From an uncultured Clostridiaceae bacterium (GTDB lineage Bacteria > Bacillota > Clostridia > TANB77 > CAG-508): a stretch of 10,003 nucleotides of DNA. Location: the NCBI GenBank assembly GCA_905198755.1, contig CAJKDR010000033.1, forward strand, positions 1 to 10,003, in the 5' to 3' direction. Below, in pieces: positions 1 through 5,873 of the stretch. Position 1 is the first letter of the stretch, and the number at the start of each line of letters is the position of its first letter. A program made the translations under genes and the position numbers. The notes beneath the pieces were generated by a model that ran no database searches, was not told the DNA's origin, and was given only the letters and a program-made list of their open reading frames with translations.

Positions 1-1
1 A

Positions 2-1228
2 AAAATATTATCAGATATGATAAAAAATATTAATTTAGAAATACCAGGAGCAGTAAAACAAGTTACATATGAAATAAATGATGACAAATTAATTATTACA
101 AATGGAAAATCTGGAATAGAAGTTCAAGAAGATAAATTAGAAGAAAAAATAATTGGTAATGTCAAGGATCAATTAAAAGATGTAATAAATGATATTAAAA
201 TTCCAACAAAAGAAGTTGAAGCTGAAAAAATAGATATAGAGAAAATACATGATGAAATATATAGAGAAGCAAAAGATGCATATATAGAAGAAGATCCTTT
301 CAAACTACATGTAGAAGAAAATGGCTTAGATTTTAATATAAGCATGGAAGAGGCAAAAAAAATAGTAAAAGAAGAAAAAGAAGAGTATGAAATACCTTTA
401 AAAATAACTAAACCAAAAGTAAGAACAGAAGATTTAGGAGATAAAATATTCAAGCAAACATTATCGAAATATACTACAATATATGATGCAGGAAATACAA
501 GTAGAGCAAGTAATATAGCTTTGGCATGTAAAACTATAAATGAAACTATAATTCAACCAGGAGAAACATTTTCTTATAATAAAGTTTTAGGAAATACAAC
601 AAAAGAAAAAGGATATAAACTAGGAGGAGCATATGTTGGTGGCAAAGTGGTTCAAGCATATGGTGGAGGAATATGTCAAGTATCTACTACATTATATAAT
701 TCGGTATTATATGCAAATTTAGAAATTGTTGAAAGATACAACCATTCATATGCAGTAAGCTATGTACCAGCCGGAAGAGATGCAACAGTATCTTATGGTG
801 GTAAAGACTTTAAATTTAAAAATAATAGAAACTATCCTATAAAAATAGTTGCAAATGCTAAAAATGGAGTTGTTAATATATCATTAAAAGGAATAAAAGA
901 AGATAAAGAATATGATATAGAAATAAGTAGTAGTGTTTTAAGTACTACACCATTTGAAACAACATATCAAGATAATAATACACTTGCAGAAGGAAAACAA
1001 AAAATAATACAAAAAGGACATAATGGTTATAAAAGCAAAGCATATAAAACTGTAAAATATAATGGGAAAGTTATATCAAAAACATTACTTTCATCAGATA
1101 CTTATAAACCAATGAATAGAATAATAGAAAAAGGAACAAAAAAAAGCAGTAGTAAAAGTTCAGATGAAACAACAAGTAAAAGTGATGAAAAAATAGAAGA
1201 GGCAGAAGTAACAGAAAATGAAGATTAA
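2..1228 (+). CDS. VanW-domain cell-wall protein with C-terminal G5 domain, 5' truncated
   Basis: The frame is open from base 2 and there is no ribosome binding site before the first ATG at 17, so the gene starts outside the window; residues below count from that ATG. Residues about 1-130 resemble the putative peptidoglycan-binding domain found ahead of VanW domains (GLDFNISMEEA near 103-113). The VanW domain spans about 144-295 and carries the hallmark GGGICQVSTTLYN at 216-228, with Cys220. A G5-like domain follows at about 297-374, then a low-complexity Ser/Lys/Glu tail to the end. Family members such as B. subtilis YoaR are usually anchored by an N-terminal membrane segment, which here would lie in the missing part. 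Such proteins are inferred to act on or bind the cell wall; their biochemical role is not established. The name comes from vancomycin-resistance clusters, but none of the core resistance genes (vanH, vanA, vanX) is present here, so a resistance role is not implied. Identity is secure, function is not. Confidence 0.9.
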   Translation, partial: KILSDMIKNINLEIPGAVKQVTYEINDDKLIITNGKSGIEVQEDKLEEKIIGNVKDQLKDVINDIKIPTKEVEAEKIDIEKIHDEIYREAKDAYIEEDPFKLHVEENGLDFNISMEEAKKIVKEEKEEYEIPLKITKPKVRTEDLGDKIFKQTLSKYTTIYDAGNTSRASNIALACKTINETIIQPGETFSYNKVLGNTTKEKGYKLGGAYVGGKVVQAYGGGICQVSTTLYNSVLYANLEIVERYNHSYAVSYVPAGRDATVSYGGKDFKFKNNRNYPIKIVANAKNGVVNISLKGIKEDKEYDIEISSSVLSTTPFETTYQDNNTLAEGKQKIIQKGHNGYKSKAYKTVKYNGKVISKTLLSSDTYKPMNRIIEKGTKKSSSKSSDETTSKSDEKIEEAEVTENED

Positions 1229-1243
1229 CTAAGTATAAAATAC

Positions 1244-1283
1244 AATAATTTAAGGACGGATTTTTTTCCGTCTTTAAATTATT
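1244..1283 (+). terminator. Hairpin terminator after the VanW gene
   Basis: A 17-base arm (1244-1260) pairs with 1267-1283 with a single G-T wobble, around a loop of six T. The GC-rich core is GACGGA/TCCGTC. The T-rich stretch after the core (TTTAAATTATT) is part of the outer stem, so this is a plausible but not classical intrinsic terminator. It lies 15 bases after the stop codon. Confidence 0.7.
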
Positions 1284-1292
1284 ATAAAATAA

Positions 1293-1321
1293 TTGACAAA
1301 AATAAAGTAAAAGCGTATAAT
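1293..1321 (+). promoter_or_regulatory. Consensus sigma-A promoter of the tRNA-Lys gene
   Basis: A perfect TTGACA at 1293-1298 and a perfect TATAAT at 1316-1321 are separated by 17 bases. Transcription should start near 1328, about 16 bases before the mature tRNA. Such a fully consensus promoter fits a stable RNA gene. Confidence 0.9.
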
Positions 1322-1343
1322 AATAACTGTTCCAAGAAAAAAT

Positions 1344-1419
1344 GGGTTATTAGCTCAGTTGGTAGAGCAGCGGACTCTTAATCCGAAGGTCCGGGGTTCG
1401 ACCCCCCGATGACCCACCA
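1344..1419 (+). tRNA. tRNA-Lys (anticodon CTT)
   Basis: The 76 bases fold into a complete cloverleaf. The acceptor stem GGGTTAT pairs with ATGACCC (one T-G wobble), the D stem is GCTC/GAGC with loop AGTTGGTA, the anticodon loop is CTCTTAA with CTT at 1377-1379, the variable loop is five bases, and the T arm is CGGGG/CCCCG around TTCGACC. The 3' CCA is encoded. The anticodon stem has four pairs plus a G27/A43 mismatch at its base. CTT reads the lysine codon AAG, which is the minor lysine codon in this AT-rich genome, so a second tRNA-Lys (TTT) is expected elsewhere. The gene has its own promoter and terminator and is therefore monocistronic. Confidence 0.97.
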
Positions 1420-1420
1420 A

Positions 1421-1456
1421 AAAAAGCAACAAACATTATATAGTTTGTTGCTTTTT
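1421..1456. terminator. Bidirectional terminator between tRNA-Lys and the minus-strand AbrB operon
   Basis: Perfect 14-base arms (1421-1434 and 1443-1456) built on GCAACAAAC/GTTTGTTGC enclose an 8-base loop. A run of T follows the GC-containing core on the plus strand, and a longer T run follows it on the minus strand. It therefore ends the tRNA transcript and also the convergent transcript whose last gene stops at 1485. Confidence 0.92.
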
Positions 1457-1484
1457 CTAATATGGAGTTTAAAGAAATTTATGT

Positions 1485-1817
1485 TTAATAATTTCTTTTT
1501 ATTATATCTAATAATTCAGTTCTTACTGAATTATTATCTTTTGTTAAGTCATCAATAGTTTTTTCATAATCGCATTTTAATCGATTAGAAAGATGTTGCA
1601 AGAAGGTTAAATCTGAATTTAAAAGCTTTAATTTAGATTTACTAAATAAGTAATTATGAATATTATCAATAGTATTAGATTTCATATCTAAATCTTGTTC
1701 ATCTGTTTCTGCTAAATCAATTAAAATTTTATTAATTTCAGCTTCACCATCTGCAATCCTAGTTTCTCCAAGACACTTTTCGGCTTTTTTTCTAATTTCT
1801 AATAATTTATCATTCAT
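1485..1817 (-). CDS. Unrecognised 110-residue protein translationally coupled to an AbrB-type regulator
   Basis: I do not recognise this protein. It is 110 residues long, highly charged, and looks mostly helical and soluble, with no signal peptide, membrane segment or obvious zinc or catalytic motif; its two cysteines (residues 15 and 83) are isolated. The gene is credible because its ATG overlaps the stop of the upstream AbrB-type gene as ATGA, and a full AGGAGG (1825-1830 on the complementary strand) stands seven bases before the ATG. The pair should be transcribed together and translated in a coupled way, so a role linked to the regulator (partner, modulator or target) is a reasonable inference only. 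A perfect 12-base inverted repeat lies in its 3' coding part. A regulatory or anti-repressor-like protein is possible; no toxin signature was seen. Confidence 0.75.
   Translation of the reverse strand: MNDKLLEIRKKAEKCLGETRIADGEAEINKILIDLAETDEQDLDMKSNTIDNIHNYLFSKSKLKLLNSDLTFLQHLSNRLKCDYEKTIDDLTKDNNSVRTELLDIIKRNY
1509..1536 (-). repeat. Perfect inverted repeat inside the 3' end of the unknown gene
   Basis: The 12-base arms 1509-1520 and 1525-1536 are exact reverse complements around a 4-base loop. The RNA hairpin would lie near codons 94-103 of the 110-residue gene. No T tract follows on the minus strand, so it is not a classical terminator; it could be an RNA stability element or simply chance in AT-rich DNA. 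Confidence 0.6.
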
Positions 1818-2062
1818 TTTAATTCCTCCTTTAATTTTTTAAAACATTTATTACATATATATTTAGACTTGAATACATTTAAATTAGTTGATGAACTACA
1901 GAAAACACAAGAATCAATTTTTTTTCTTAAAATAATACAATCATTATCAGTAGAAATTTCCATAGGATCTTTTTCTTTTATGTCTAAATTTTTTCTAAGT
2001 TCTACAGGAAGAACAATTCTTCCTAATTCATCTAGCTTTCTAATAATACCAGTACTTTTCAT
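1814..2062 (-). CDS. AbrB/SpoVT-type transition regulator with C-terminal zinc ribbon
   Basis: This is an 82-residue DNA-binding protein. Residues 1-47 form the swapped-hairpin AbrB fold, with the family signature GIIRKLDELGRIVLPVELR at 5-23. Residues 52-73 add a zinc ribbon with cysteines 52, 55, 70 and 73 (C-x2-C-x14-C-x2-C). AbrB-family proteins bind DNA as dimers or tetramers and usually control stationary-phase, sporulation or stress genes; the targets here are unknown. The frame continues upstream to an ATG at 2158, but the conserved N-terminus begins at 2062, and a good promoter at 2119-2147 would start transcription downstream of the longer start. The ribosome binding site before 2062 is weak (AGAAAG-like). 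The stop overlaps the next gene's start by four bases. It diverges from an XRE-type regulator, which suggests cross- or autoregulation. Confidence 0.9.
   Translation of the reverse strand: MKSTGIIRKLDELGRIVLPVELRKNLDIKEKDPMEISTDNDCIILRKKIDSCVFCSSSTNLNVFKSKYICNKCFKKLKEELK
1825..1830 (-). promoter_or_regulatory. Ribosome binding site of the coupled 110-residue gene
   Basis: AGGAGG on the minus strand lies seven bases before the ATG at 1817, within the 3' end of the AbrB-type gene. It fixes the start of the downstream gene and supports it as a real coding sequence. Confidence 0.85.
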
Positions 2063-2118
2063 ACACACACGCTTCTTTCTTATATTATTTATGATGTATA
2101 TTTGAATATATTGTTGAA

Positions 2119-2147
2119 ATAATACTCTTACATCTACTGAATGTAAA
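2119..2147 (-). promoter_or_regulatory. Promoter of the AbrB-unknown gene pair
   Basis: On the minus strand TTTACA (2142-2147) and TATTAT (2119-2124) are separated by exactly 17 bases; each matches the sigma-A consensus at five of six positions. The start would be near 2112, giving a leader of about 50 bases before the ATG at 2062. Confidence 0.65.
2128..2146. promoter_or_regulatory. Candidate operator: inverted repeat TTACAT-N7-ATGTAA
   Basis: Six-base arms 2128-2133 and 2141-2146 are exact reverse complements seven bases apart. The repeat covers the spacer and most of the -35 box of the AbrB promoter and lies in the gap shared with the divergent XRE gene. A binding site for either regulator is an inference from position and symmetry. 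Confidence 0.4.
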
Positions 2148-2197
2148 TTGATGTGCAATTTTATTATATCATTAATAATATTTAGAGGAGAATTAAT

Positions 2198-2458
2198 ATG
2201 GGTGCAAGAAAACTTAATAATAATCTTAATATTATTGCTAAGAATCTACGTAAATATAGAGAAGAAAGAGGACTTTCTCAACCAGATATGTGTAGAGAGT
2301 TAGCTTTGCTAGGTATAACAATGTTTAATAACGATATATATAAAATTGAGCATAATAAACGTACAGTAAAAGATTATGAATTATACGCATTTACTAAAAT
2401 ATTAAAAGTATCTTATGAACAGCTATTTGAAGGAGCAGAAGATAAATTTATTTTTTAA
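2198..2458 (+). CDS. XRE-family helix-turn-helix regulator
   Basis: This is an 86-residue protein that is almost entirely one Cro/C1-type HTH domain (about residues 9-76). Visible elements are NLRKYREERGLSQPDMCREL for the first helices, DIYKIEHNKRTVKDYEL around the recognition region, and the closing helix ILKVSYEQLFEG. The pattern LGITMFNNDIYKIEHNKR with RTVKDYEL is typical of small single-domain XRE proteins common in Clostridia. There is no sensor or oligomerisation extension, so it probably acts as a small dimeric repressor. AGAGGAG ends seven bases before the ATG. It is divergent from the AbrB-type gene with 135 bases between the starts, and no convincing plus-strand promoter was found there. 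Its targets are unknown; the shared intergenic region is the natural candidate. Confidence 0.9.
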   Translation: MGARKLNNNLNIIAKNLRKYREERGLSQPDMCRELALLGITMFNNDIYKIEHNKRTVKDYELYAFTKILKVSYEQLFEGAEDKFIF

Positions 2459-2520
2459 TAAAATGTTGTCTAATAGTATACAAAAGTTATATTTCATAAT
2501 TTATAATTAAATTTATTTTA

Positions 2521-2530
2521 ACACATGTGT
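2521..2530. repeat. Perfect palindrome ACACATGTGT
   Basis: A 10-base perfect palindrome flanked by TTTTA and AATAAAA lies in the 120-base AT-rich gap between the XRE stop and the capA terminator. It could be a protein-binding site; nothing else in this gap was recognised. Confidence 0.35.
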
Positions 2531-2578
2531 AATAAAATAATTGTCAAAAAATGTCGAGGATTAATGATATTTAAAAAT

Positions 2579-2616
2579 AAAAGAAGAAGCATATGCATAT
2601 TTATGCTTCTTCTTTT
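2579..2616. terminator. Bidirectional terminator overlapping the 3' end of the CapA-family gene
   Basis: Perfect 15-base arms 2579-2593 and 2602-2616 (core GAAGAAGCATA/TATGCTTCTTC) surround an 8-base loop. On the minus strand the stem runs into TTTTATTTTTAAA, a strong U tract; on the plus strand it ends in TTTT. The 3' arm covers the last codons and the stop codon of the CapA-family gene. It can also end the XRE transcript. Confidence 0.88.
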
Positions 2617-3812
2617 GATATTGGATTACCAACAGTAGATCTTATATTTTTTAATTCGCTTTTTAAAGTTTTATATAATGAATCAGAAATATTGTTTTTA
2701 CCATTGTCAAAATCTTTAATAGAAGATTCTATATCAATCAATGTATATCTTGTACGAGATGTAGAATTTTTTCCATTATCGTAAAGATAAATAGGAGTAT
2801 AATTTACATTATCTATTGAAATTTTATTTTCATTGGATTTTGTTATTTGAATATCTAAAATTACAGAACTTTTGGTATTTGGATATATTTGTCCAGACAT
2901 AAAGTTACCAAGAGAATATATAACAAATCCATCTTTGGAAGTTCCGTCATCTAAAGTAATTGTTCTTTTTTCCATTGGCTCTAAGACATGCGGATGACTT
3001 CCTAAAATTAAATCAACACCATTATTGAAAAGAAAATCAGCTAATTCTTCTTGTTGTTTATTTTGCTTTAGTTTATATTCAATACCCCAATGCATATTTA
3101 CACAAATTAAATCTGGATTTTCTTTTTTGGCTAGCTCAATTTGTTTTTTTATTAAATCTTTATCTATAAGATTTACAGAGTAGCTTTTATCTTTGGGAAT
3201 AGATATACCATTTGTCCCGTAAGTAAATGCTAAAAAAGCTATTTTTATTCCATTAACATCTTTAATTAAAATAGTATTTTGTTCTTCTTCAGAACGATAT
3301 GTTCCCATATGAGAAATTTTGTATTTGTCTAACGTATCTAAAGTTCTAACTAATCCAGAATATCCTTTATCCATACAATGGTTATTTGAAGTAGATAAAA
3401 CATCTATGCCTAAATCTTTTAAATTTTTTGCTAATTTATCGGGTGTATTGAAATTAGGATAGCCAGAATATGTTCTAGATTCTCCTGCAAAAGTTGTTTC
3501 AAGATTACCAATTGCAATATCAGAATTTTTTATATAAGAAGAAATATTTCTAAAAGTATTTGAAAAATCGTAATCTTTTTTTGCAGAATCATAAGCATTT
3601 TTGAAATTAGTAGAATGACTCATCACATCTCCAATAACTGACATATGAATAGTTGTGGAAACATTATTAGATATTTCTTTGTCGGTCTCAGTTTTTTCAT
3701 ACTTGGATTCATGTAAGAATGATGGAATTCTAAATAATATGAAGAGTATTATACCGACAATAAAAATGAATCTAAAAAACTTTTTATAATTAACAATTTT
3801 AACTTTTCTCAT
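2601..3812 (-). CDS. CapA-family (PGA_cap) membrane-anchored metallophosphatase-like protein
   Basis: This 403-residue protein has a basic N-terminus and one membrane segment at about residues 12-29 (FFRFIFIVGIILFILF), which should anchor it with the large domain outside. The PGA_cap domain, a calcineurin-like metallophosphoesterase fold, shows its full motif series: GDVM (61-64), NLE (103-105), NNHCMDKG (143-150), MHWG (240-243), GSHPH (271-275) and LGNF (301-304). These supply the expected metal ligands. CapA/PgsA-type proteins take part in poly-gamma-glutamate capsule or surface polymer handling, but this gene has no capB or capC neighbours, so a capsule role is not shown; a stand-alone surface hydrolase or transport factor is equally possible. 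The start at 3812 has GGAGG seven bases upstream; the longer in-frame start at 3848 lacks one. The C-terminal tail is inside a terminator stem. Confidence 0.9.
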   Translation of the reverse strand: MRKVKIVNYKKFFRFIFIVGIILFILFRIPSFLHESKYEKTETDKEISNNVSTTIHMSVIGDVMSHSTNFKNAYDSAKKDYDFSNTFRNISSYIKNSDIAIGNLETTFAGESRTYSGYPNFNTPDKLAKNLKDLGIDVLSTSNNHCMDKGYSGLVRTLDTLDKYKISHMGTYRSEEEQNTILIKDVNGIKIAFLAFTYGTNGISIPKDKSYSVNLIDKDLIKKQIELAKKENPDLICVNMHWGIEYKLKQNKQQEELADFLFNNGVDLILGSHPHVLEPMEKRTITLDDGTSKDGFVIYSLGNFMSGQIYPNTKSSVILDIQITKSNENKISIDNVNYTPIYLYDNGKNSTSRTRYTLIDIESSIKDFDNGKNNISDSLYKTLKSELKNIRSTVGNPISKEEA

Positions 3813-3819
3813 AAAACAT

Positions 3820-3824
3820 CCTCC
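3820..3824 (-). promoter_or_regulatory. Ribosome binding site that fixes the CapA start
   Basis: GGAGG on the minus strand ends seven bases before the ATG at 3812. It selects this start over the in-frame ATG at 3848, whose use would put hydrophobic residues ahead of the basic anchor region. Confidence 0.8.
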
Positions 3825-3838
3825 ATACATATATTGTA

Positions 3839-3867
3839 AAAATATCACAAATTTATAATAAATTCAA
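3839..3867 (-). promoter_or_regulatory. Possible promoter of the CapA-family gene
   Basis: On the minus strand TTGAAT (3862-3867) and TATTTT (3839-3844) are 17 bases apart, each with four of six consensus matches. The position fits a short leader carrying the ribosome binding site, but in DNA this AT-rich such matches also arise by chance. Confidence 0.3.
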
Positions 3868-3931
3868 TTAAAATGAATAAAAAGACCAAAAAAAGGAATA
3901 TTAATAAAAAACAATAAAGGAGGAAAATTTT

Positions 3932-4120
3932 ATGAAGATTATAGATAAAATTGCATTAATACTTATAATAATAGGTGCTATAAATTGGGGATTAATAGGT
4001 ATTTTTAAATTTAATCTAGTAGAAATGATATTTGGTGATATGACAGTACTTGCTAGAATAATATATACTCTTGTAGGAATATCAGGATTATGGGGAATAA
4101 AATTAGCAGTAGAAGACTAA
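3932..4120 (+). CDS. Small DUF378-family membrane protein
   Basis: This 62-residue protein matches the DUF378 family, a group of short bacterial membrane proteins without known function. It has two hydrophobic helices, about residues 6-25 (IALILIIIGAINWGLIGIF) and 38-58 (MTVLARIIYTLVGISGLWGI), joined by a short loop. The INWGL motif in the first helix and the GISGLWGI end of the second are the family hallmarks, and the length is typical for the family. AAAGGAGG ends eight bases before the ATG, an unusually complete ribosome binding site that suggests high translation. It is divergent from the CapA-family gene and followed at once by its own terminator, so it is probably expressed alone. Confidence 0.9.
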   Translation: MKIIDKIALILIIIGAINWGLIGIFKFNLVEMIFGDMTVLARIIYTLVGISGLWGIKLAVED

Positions 4121-4145
4121 AAAGCACATTTTTAATGTGCTTTTT
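4119..4145 (+). terminator. Intrinsic terminator of the DUF378 gene
   Basis: Eleven-base arms 4119-4129 and 4135-4145 (core GCACAT/ATGTGC) enclose a five-base loop and end in five T. The 5' arm begins in the stop codon. The reverse strand also ends in five T, so it may work both ways. Confidence 0.9.
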
Positions 4146-4172
4146 AATTTAATAAAATATTGAAGATAATAT

Positions 4173-4201
4173 TTGCCAAATATATGAAAATAAGTTATAA
4201 T
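4173..4201 (+). promoter_or_regulatory. Promoter of the ABC-F gene (and probably tex)
   Basis: TTGCCA (4173-4178) and a perfect TATAAT (4196-4201) are spaced by 17 bases. Transcription would start near 4208, only about 26 bases before the ATG, which leaves no room for the long attenuator leader seen upstream of some antibiotic-resistance ABC-F genes. Confidence 0.85.
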
Positions 4202-4233
4202 CTTACTTGTGATTAAATTTTAGGAGGAATGAA

Positions 4234-5814
4234 ATGTTATCAGTAAACAATGTTACAGTAAGATTTGGAAAAAGAGTATTATTTGAAGATGTAAATATTC
4301 GATTTGGAAAAGGAAACTGTTATGGAATAATTGGGGCTAACGGGGCTGGAAAGTCTACTTTTTTAAAAGTATTATCAGGAAAATTAGAACCAAGTAAAGG
4401 TGAAGTAACAAAAGAAAAAACAGAAAGGATTTCTGTTTTACAACAAGACCACTTTGCTTTTGAGAATTATTCAATAATAGATACAGTAATAATGGGAAAT
4501 CAAGAACTGTATTCAATAATGAAAGCAAAAGACGAAATATATGCAAAACCAGATTTTTCAGAAGAAGATGGTATGAAAGCAGCAAAGCTAGAAGAAAGAT
4601 TTGCTGAATTAGATGGATGGAATGCAGAATCAGATGCAGCAATACTTTTAAATAACTTAGGTATTGAATCTACAATGCACTATAATTTAATGAAAGAAAT
4701 AGAAGCAAAAGATAAAGTAAAAGTTTTGTTAGCACAAGCATTATTTGGAAATCCAGATATATTACTTTTAGACGAACCTACAAACGACTTAGATTTAAAG
4801 AGTATAAACTGGTTGCAAGATTTTTTAGTGGATTTTGAAAACACAGTAATAGTTGTTTCACATGATAGATATTTTTTAAATAAAGTATGTACACATATAG
4901 CTGACGTGGATTTCGGAAAGATAAAAGTTTATCCAGGAAATTATGATTTCTGGTATGAATCAAGTCAATTAGCATTAAAACAAGCTAAAGAAGCTAATAA
5001 GAAAAAAGAAGAAAAAATAAAAGAATTACAAGAATTTATTGCAAGATTTAGTGCAAATGCATCTAAATCAAAACAAGCAACATCAAGAAAGAAATCACTA
5101 GAAAAAATTGAATTAGATGAAATTAAACCATCTAATAGAAAATATCCATACATAGATTTTAAGCCAGATAGAGAAGTTGGGAATGATATATTAGAAGTTA
5201 AAAATTTATCAAAAACAGTTGATGGAGTGAAATTATTAGATAATATTAGCTTTACAGTTAAAGCAAATGATAAGATTGCAGTATTAGCAGATAATGAACT
5301 TGCAAAAACAGTATTGTTTCAAATATTAGCAGGAGAATTAGCCCCAGATGAGGGTGAAATAAGATGGGGAACAACCATAACAACAACATATTTCCCAAAA
5401 GATAATAATTATTTATTTGAAGAAGATATGACTTTAGTTGATTGGTTAAGAGGATACTCAAAAGACCCAGATGAAACTTATATAAGAGGATTTTTAGGAA
5501 GAATGTTATTCTCTGGAGAAGAAGCACTTAAAAATGTTTCTGTATTATCAGGAGGAGAAAAAGTAAGGTGCGTCTTATCTAAAATGATGTTATCTGGTGC
5601 AAACTTTATTATAATGGATGAACCAACAAACCATTTGGATATGGAAAGTATAACAGCATTAAATGAAGGAATGTCAAGATTTAAAGGAAATATGATATTT
5701 ACTTCACATGACCATCAATTAACTCAAACAGTTGCTAATAGAATAATAGATATAAAAGAGGACAAGGTTGTTGATAGAGAGATATCATATAATGAATATT
5801 TAGAATTAGAATAA
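4234..5814 (+). CDS. ABC-F family ATPase, YkpA/YbiT-like
   Basis: This 526-residue soluble protein has two ABC domains and no membrane segments, the ABC-F arrangement. Known family members bind the ribosomal E site and act as translation factors. Domain 1 has Walker A GANGAGKS (34-41), Walker B ILLLDEPTNDLD (176-187) and the switch SHDR (209-212). The interdomain linker (about 245-300) is a charged helical pair with FIARFSANASKSKQATSRKK, as in YkpA/YbiT proteins. Domain 2 has the signature LSGGE (438-442), Walker B IIMDEPTNHLD (459-469) and switch SHD (491-493). Two elements are degenerate: the domain 1 signature reads IEAKD (156-160), and the domain 2 Walker A reads ADNELAKT (352-359), without its glycines. 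I recall similar degeneracy in Bacillota YkpA-like proteins. AGGAGG ends six bases before the ATG. A housekeeping translation role is more likely than drug resistance. Confidence 0.93.
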   Translation: MLSVNNVTVRFGKRVLFEDVNIRFGKGNCYGIIGANGAGKSTFLKVLSGKLEPSKGEVTKEKTERISVLQQDHFAFENYSIIDTVIMGNQELYSIMKAKDEIYAKPDFSEEDGMKAAKLEERFAELDGWNAESDAAILLNNLGIESTMHYNLMKEIEAKDKVKVLLAQALFGNPDILLLDEPTNDLDLKSINWLQDFLVDFENTVIVVSHDRYFLNKVCTHIADVDFGKIKVYPGNYDFWYESSQLALKQAKEANKKKEEKIKELQEFIARFSANASKSKQATSRKKSLEKIELDEIKPSNRKYPYIDFKPDREVGNDILEVKNLSKTVDGVKLLDNISFTVKANDKIAVLADNELAKTVLFQILAGELAPDEGEIRWGTTITTTYFPKDNNYLFEEDMTLVDWLRGYSKDPDETYIRGFLGRMLFSGEEALKNVSVLSGGEKVRCVLSKMMLSGANFIIMDEPTNHLDMESITALNEGMSRFKGNMIFTSHDHQLTQTVANRIIDIKEDKVVDREISYNEYLELE

Positions 5815-5818
5815 AAAA

Positions 5819-5848
5819 GGGGCGTTATTTGAAAAACAAATACGCCCT
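5819..5848 (-). terminator. Intercistronic hairpin between the ABC-F gene and tex, terminator-like on the minus strand
   Basis: GGGCGTTATTTG pairs with CAAATACGCCC with one bulged T, around AAAAA. On the plus strand no T run follows, so read-through into tex is expected. On the minus strand the stem is followed by six T, the layout of an intrinsic terminator, although no minus-strand gene ends here. It may block antisense transcription or tune the ABC-F/tex messenger. Confidence 0.55.
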
Positions 5849-5873
5849 AATATAAATAATAGGAGATAAACAA

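Noticed and set aside
169..453. Minus-strand open frame of 94 residues inside the VanW gene
   Set aside because: It is a Ser/Phe/Ile-rich shadow of the lysine/glutamate-rich VanW coding sequence, without ribosome binding site or recognisable domain.
17..1228. VanW gene as evidence of a vancomycin-resistance cluster
   Set aside because: VanW-domain proteins with G5 domains are common in Bacillota without resistance, and no vanH, vanA or vanX gene is present.
1344..1484. tRNA-Lys 3' end as an integration site for the small-gene cassette
   Set aside because: I saw no second copy of the tRNA 3' end in the window and no integrase or other mobile gene; the tRNA is bounded by an ordinary terminator.
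2063..2158. Longer N-terminus for the AbrB-type gene starting at 2158
   Set aside because: The added 32 residues match nothing in the family, and the best promoter (2119-2147) would initiate downstream of that ATG.
2553..2559. TGTCGAG resembling a Spo0A box
   Set aside because: It differs from the TGTCGAA core at one base, is a single copy, and does not lie upstream of any start codon here.
5829..5856. Possible tex promoter TTGAAA-N16-TATAAA in the intercistronic gap
   Set aside because: The predicted start near 5863 would fall inside the tex ribosome binding site, so the transcript could not be translated normally from it; the match also overlaps the hairpin.
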